A DNA stretch of 64,000 bases, from positions 50,510,639 through 50,574,638 of the forward strand of contig CM069455.1 in NCBI GenBank assembly GCA_035610835.1, written 5' to 3'. The notes beneath the pieces are model-generated. The model was given only the letters and a program-made list of their open reading frames with translations. It did no database searches and had not been told where the DNA came from. The stretch is from Ophiura sarsii. Taxonomy: Eukaryota; Echinodermata; Ophiuroidea; Amphilepidida; Ophiuridae. Below are positions 48,501 to 54,500 of this stretch, in pieces. Position 1 is the first letter of the stretch, and every line of letters starts with the position of its first letter. The position numbers and the translations under genes were made by a program.

Positions 48501-51500
48501 GGTCTGTTGCTTGGCAACGGGCACTTTCATCCAGGGTTAAGAGGCAGTCCGACTCCTGACCAGGGAAGACTGGTGGGCAGTCCGGTACATTCAGTTGATC
48601 CGTCTGTTAGAGGAAGGGGGAGTCCTTGTCCGGGGCAATGTGCAAGCCCACAGTCAGGGAGTAGACAAAGTAGTCGGCAAGGAAGTAGACAAGGTAGTCC
48701 CGTGCCCACTGATCATAAACAACAACAGCAAATATCGTATCAGCCAGTGTATCATAGACACGATGGGACGAGGGACGTTGTGCAAGCTTTGAACTGGACT
48801 AATTACCCGACGTGTCCTTACAGCACACATCAACATAGAGACATCGGGGCTGTTGATATGCTGTCCGCCCATGGGGGCACTATGAACGGCACGTTTAGAC
48901 CGCCGACTGCAAGGCGCAATTATAGCTTTGATGAAACTGAATCGGGTATTCATAGCGATCCCGGAATCGAAGGGCTGTCTTCGTTGATGCCGATTCATCG
49001 TCCACCCGGACCTCAGCGTAGTTGGTTCACGCCTGATGTGATGCAGCAGCGAAGGCCTTCAGAGCCGACAACAAGGGCAGCTGGGATTGCTGTTGAAGAC
49101 ATTGACTATTGGCGCCGGAGCTCGCTAACCGATGTGTACGGTGGGCGGAGTTGCGATGTGCCGGTTGGGAGTACCCGTGCAGGTCACTCGCCAAAAGGTC
49201 TCTGTCCCGCCCATGCAAGAGGCGCTGCACAGAGACGACACAGGAAGTCGCGTAGCGTCTCGCCGCATAAGAGACACCATCATCATCATCACCATCACCA
49301 TAGAGAGGTTTCCACGGTGATGGCAAATGTACATTGTATGCCAACGTTGCCGTTACGAGGATCGCAACGAGAGCGTGCAACATCGCCCTCAATGGACATT
49401 ATGATTGAGAAGAAGTTGGAGCAGGAAGGAATCGATTTGACTGGATTGCCATACTCTGACAAGGTAGGGTTTTAAAACGTTGGGAGTAATTATGTAATAC
49501 CCTTCACATTGTACCCTTCACATTCTGCATTTTACTGAAGAAAGTGCATTTGAACACTTTCCACGCGGCAGGCAGCTCCAGACGACATTTCAAAAATGTG
49601 TGCAACCCTGTGGTGTCATGTGTTTTTCTTGAGTTGAAATACTGTTTTAATATTGGAAAACCCCCCGGTGGTTTCTCTTTGTATTCAGAGGTGTAACACA
49701 TGATCGTTCCAGGATCTTGAAATACCCCCCTATTTGACGGCGTTTCGCGGACAATTTGACTAATTTTACCCCCTTTTTCGCACAAAATCGCGGACATTTG
49801 GTCTTAAAATAACCCCCCTTTTTTCAACATTTCGAGGACACTTCTGAGAAATCCCTGTTTTTGCGCAAAAACGAGGACACATTGGTTCAAAATACCCCAT
49901 TTTCCCATACCAGGGACAATTTGAAATATGACACAACACTCATTCTTATTTTTATTTTTTTTCGCGGACTCAGCTTCCAAACTACACCCCTAGTATTTTG
50001 AAATCACGGACATAGCCTCCGCAAAACACCCCTATATTTTGAAATCGCGGACAAAGCTTCCATAATGACCCCTATTCTTTTTAAATCGCGGACATAGATT
50101 CAAAATACACCCCTAATTTGGTGAAATCGCGGACATTTTATGTCCGCGGAATGTCCGCGGATATGTATGAAAACACCCCCTTTTCCGCGATTTTTGGAAC
50201 GATCATGCGTACCCAAAGTCAATGATGACTGAAACCACCGGGGAAAACCCCCATTCCATACAGTCACAACTTGGCACACACCATCATTTTTCAAAAACCC
50301 AAGTTATGCTGTAAAATGTGAATTTTAAAAGCTACGCACACAGTCTTTTGAGAATTTTTTTTAAAATTGTTTAATTTGACCTAATCTCAAAGCCATTCCA
50401 TGCTGTAGACGAAGTAAACCATATCCCCACTTTAGTTTATGTCAATTAAAGGTATATCATGTGATCTTTTCAAGGGGGACGCCCTCAATCCTCGAAGAAG
50501 AAAAAATTGGAAGCAGATTTTATTGCAGATTAACATTTCTGATCATAAATCATGGATATATTCCAAGTTACAGAGCAATATGATTCCTAATTAACTCAAT
50601 TCATGGTTTTAGAGTGAATTTAGAGTAAAAATAAGTTGTCGGCGCAGACCCCGACAGTTTATTTTCACTCTAAAACCATGATTTTGAAGTAATTAAGAAT
50701 CGTATCGCCCTGTAACTTGGAACGTATGTACGATTTATGATCAGAAATGTAAATTTGCAAGAAAATCTGCTTTCAATTTATTTTCAAGGATTGAGGGCGT
50801 TCCCCTGAAAAAAACACATAATATACCTTTAATGACTGTCATCCACTGGTAGTTCTGGTGAAGTTAATAGCGCCATCTATAGTCCATAAGCAGTGGAATG
50901 CTAATGGTAAGAAGATTCTGTCTGTTGAATTAAATAGCGCCATCTATAATAGTTGTCATAAATATCACTGTAGTATTTTTACATATGAAGAGCTGATTTG
51001 CAAAAGGGCTTGCAAAATTAGTTATAACCGGCAAAAAATAGAGAGCATGTGTGGTCTAGTGGATAGCATGCCGGTCTCACAATGCAAATGTCGTGAGTTC
51101 TAGCCCCGCTACAGCCAACTTGTTTGTATCCTTGGGCAAGGTATTTAGTCTCAATTGCTTCGTCGACCCAAGCGAGATTGGGGAGCTATTAGGGGATATT
51201 ACAATCTAAGTGCTGATACTGTGTGTGCGCCGTGTCGGTAGCCTGGTAAATGAAGCGAAATGATTGTGACGATTTCCTAATGGAAGCAAAAAACAGTGGT
51301 TCGGAAATCACATATAAATGGTGGTCCCGTGCATCGGAAGAGCAATACCCGAGCACGTTAAAAGGTTACAGACTCTTTCGTAAAGAGTAGGGGATCATCC
51401 CGGTCTGTATCTGTTCACACATCTAACGAACCCCAATGGAAATAAAGCTTATTTGGTTATCCAGGGTCGTAGGACCCAAATAATATCAAATCAAATCAAA

Positions 51501-54500
51501 TATATAGTATTTTGGTAGTTGTTTCTAACAATGTGGATAATTTGTTGAAAAAACCCCATAGTAATTCAATACAGAAGTCTGAGTTATTATGCAAAAGGGC
51601 TTCCCTCCAAGAAGAATGTTTGGCAAAAGAGCTTAGATCCATTACACTGTCCTCTAATGCAAAATACTGCCCTCTATAATTTACTATTCAAAGACAATTA
51701 AAGAATAAAAGGGAATTCTTGTTCCTGTTTTGCTCCTCTTTTGTCCCCTCACCAACTCTCAACGCCCCGACCATTTACTGTTTAATTTGGTGATAGTCTT
51801 TTGTTCAGTCCAATTTTTGATTTGGTGAATGATTTTTTCCATCCCCATTGCAGACAACATACCTGTTAGACAAATGCTTAAAGCCCCCCCCCCCCCCCCC
51901 CGTTCAAAATAACAAAATAAATAAAAGTGATAGATTTGAAAAAACATACTGTATTTGATTGGTATACTATGTGCCTCTTTCATTAAGCACATAATATTTC
52001 AAAGCATCAATCACACTAGTCCAGAATACTTTCATGCTGTTTTCTCAAAATCACTCAAATGGATGAAAGCCCTTTTGCATATCAGTCATCATACGTGTAC
52101 TGTCACAGCAAAAGGGTACAGTTGTCCCCTCGTCCCCCCTCTCACATCCCTTAGAAATTTGAAATTTGGGACATAATAGCAACCGCCCTCTGTTGATTTG
52201 TTATCACAAAAAAGTTCAACTGTGTTAAAGCTTGGTGGCGTTATTCATGGATGACAATTATACGACCACAGGCCTACATGTTATAAACATAGGTCGCTAC
52301 AGGTGTTAAAACAATGAAAGGTGACATTAAATTAGAGAGTTCACCAATGATAGATCTTAGATCATTGACGCATTGGATGAAGAAAATACTGAACTTCAAC
52401 GCTAAACATTTTCGTGGAGAATTGCTCATCAGAAGAAATACAGCAGCTGCTTAAACTTTCCTAATTTGTCTTCATCAGATTTAATTTTCATGTATTACCA
52501 TGCGTTGAGCTTCGTCGATTTCTCAGCAATTTTGTGTATAGATCGTTAACATCGGCTAACTAAATCGTCTATTATAGTGACACCAGTAATCGATTTTGAG
52601 AATGTAATACCTATAGATTATAATCTTGCGCTCCTCTGGCAGTTCCCTCCGTAGCTCAATCGACAAGAGCGCTGTCTATGAATGTAAAGATGGCTGTGCT
52701 GCTGCTGGTTCGAATCCGCTTAGAATCACCTTTTTTTTAAAAAGTAAAGCAACACGCAAGTCAAACGAGGGCGTCTTGAAAATAATTCCTCTCTAAGGGA
52801 TGTGAGATGAAGTCAATTTTAAGTTTATCATGTGTGCTCTCAAAGCATTTTCTGAGCTTTAAAATGACACCAAAATTTTCAAAATTGATCAATGGATGGG
52901 GGGGGGGGGGCTTTGCAGATGAAGTCAATTTTAAGTTTATCATGTGTGCTCTCAAAGCATTTCCCTAGCTTTAAAATGACACTAACATTTTATTGATCAA
53001 GGGATTGGGGGTGGGGGCTTTGCAGATGAAGTCAATTTTTAGTTTATCATTTGTGCTCTCAAAGTATTCTCTAAACTTTAAAATGACACCAAATTGATCA
53101 AAATTGATCAAGGCATTCAGATTGATTTTACAAGTGAAAATGACTCCTATATTCTTATTATTTTCTTTATTTTTTTCTGTCCCTTTTGATCTTTATCTTG
53201 AAAAACACACAGCCGCAAAGTCCCCCCTTTTGATGTGCTGCATCCCATTTGTGATGCGATCTGTGAAAACCTGCCACATGGTGGGATTTTTCATATTGGA
53301 GATATTTATATCATCAGAAAGCTGAAACTGCTAATTACAGAACTGTTTCAATCATTTTTCTATGATCACTACAAACAAAGTTATGAGTGAATGATATGAT
53401 TGTGATGTCAAAAAAAAGCTACAAACAAGAAATCATGAAAACAGGCCAAAAAGATACATAGTTCAATAGAATAACATAAGGTTAATAAGAAAAGAGACTC
53501 ACATAAGTTTTTGAAGGTGAAATTTCATAAAAGATGATGACACAAAGTATTGGACATTAATTTTCTAAAAAACACTTTAAAAACTTTAAAAAAAACCCAC
53601 CTTTTTACCCATAATCCCTAGTTCACATTTTGCGACATCCGATGGGTTTTCACAGATCGCATCACATTTTACCCTAAATAATTAACTCATCATGAACTGG
53701 TTTTAACGAGAATTGCAGAGACAATAAGAATACACTGTGTAAGCATGAGATATCAATTGAAACAGACATTTCATTTGCAAATGGTAGCCCCGTAGGAAAT
53801 TAAATAGAGTGCATATTTAATCAAGTAGTTACACAGCATTTGTGAAATGTTTCTGGACATTTCCTAGGCCGCAACGTCCAAATCTAGACAGTATGCATCA
53901 TTTATCCCTGCCCGCCCCTCCCCGGAGGTTGCTTCAATGTAATCCCAGCATGCAGTATGAAAGCACTGCGCAGTGGCGTAATTGAGCCAATTCAGCACAT
54001 TCCACGCTGCTATTGGTTTTACCAAATACAAAACTGATTTTTCAGAAACCTTTCTCAACTTCCAAAGTCAATCTCAAGGATTAGTGAACCAATACTAGGC
54101 ATGTTTGTACTTATTTCAATGCATTTCTCATGGTGATTCCAAATATGGTAATGAAATTTAATTATTTTGACATGTTTGAAATATTTTGTGAACATTTGGA
54201 ATGTCGCCTGCAGACGCCTGCCGCGTGGAAAGTGTTAACGCCCATTTTGCATTGGAACATACAGAAGAAACACACGGTTCATAAGAGGAAGTAATCAGTG
54301 AGACGTTTCATATTTGTGACCCATCACGTCAAAATGGACATGTTGGTGGCCCGAATCAAATATGAGTTCTTGGTATGACTTGAAAGAGTACATTTTAAGC
54401 TTTAAAATGATACCATGTTGAAGGTAATCAGACTTTGTAATAACAAGATATGAGTTGAAGAATCAAAATTTGTTCTATTATTTTTTTGATATTTCTTCAA

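Noticed and set aside
48319..49392. Overlapping frames on both strands inside exon 12
   Set aside because: They are shadows of the 402-codon SASH1 frame, which alone shows family similarity.
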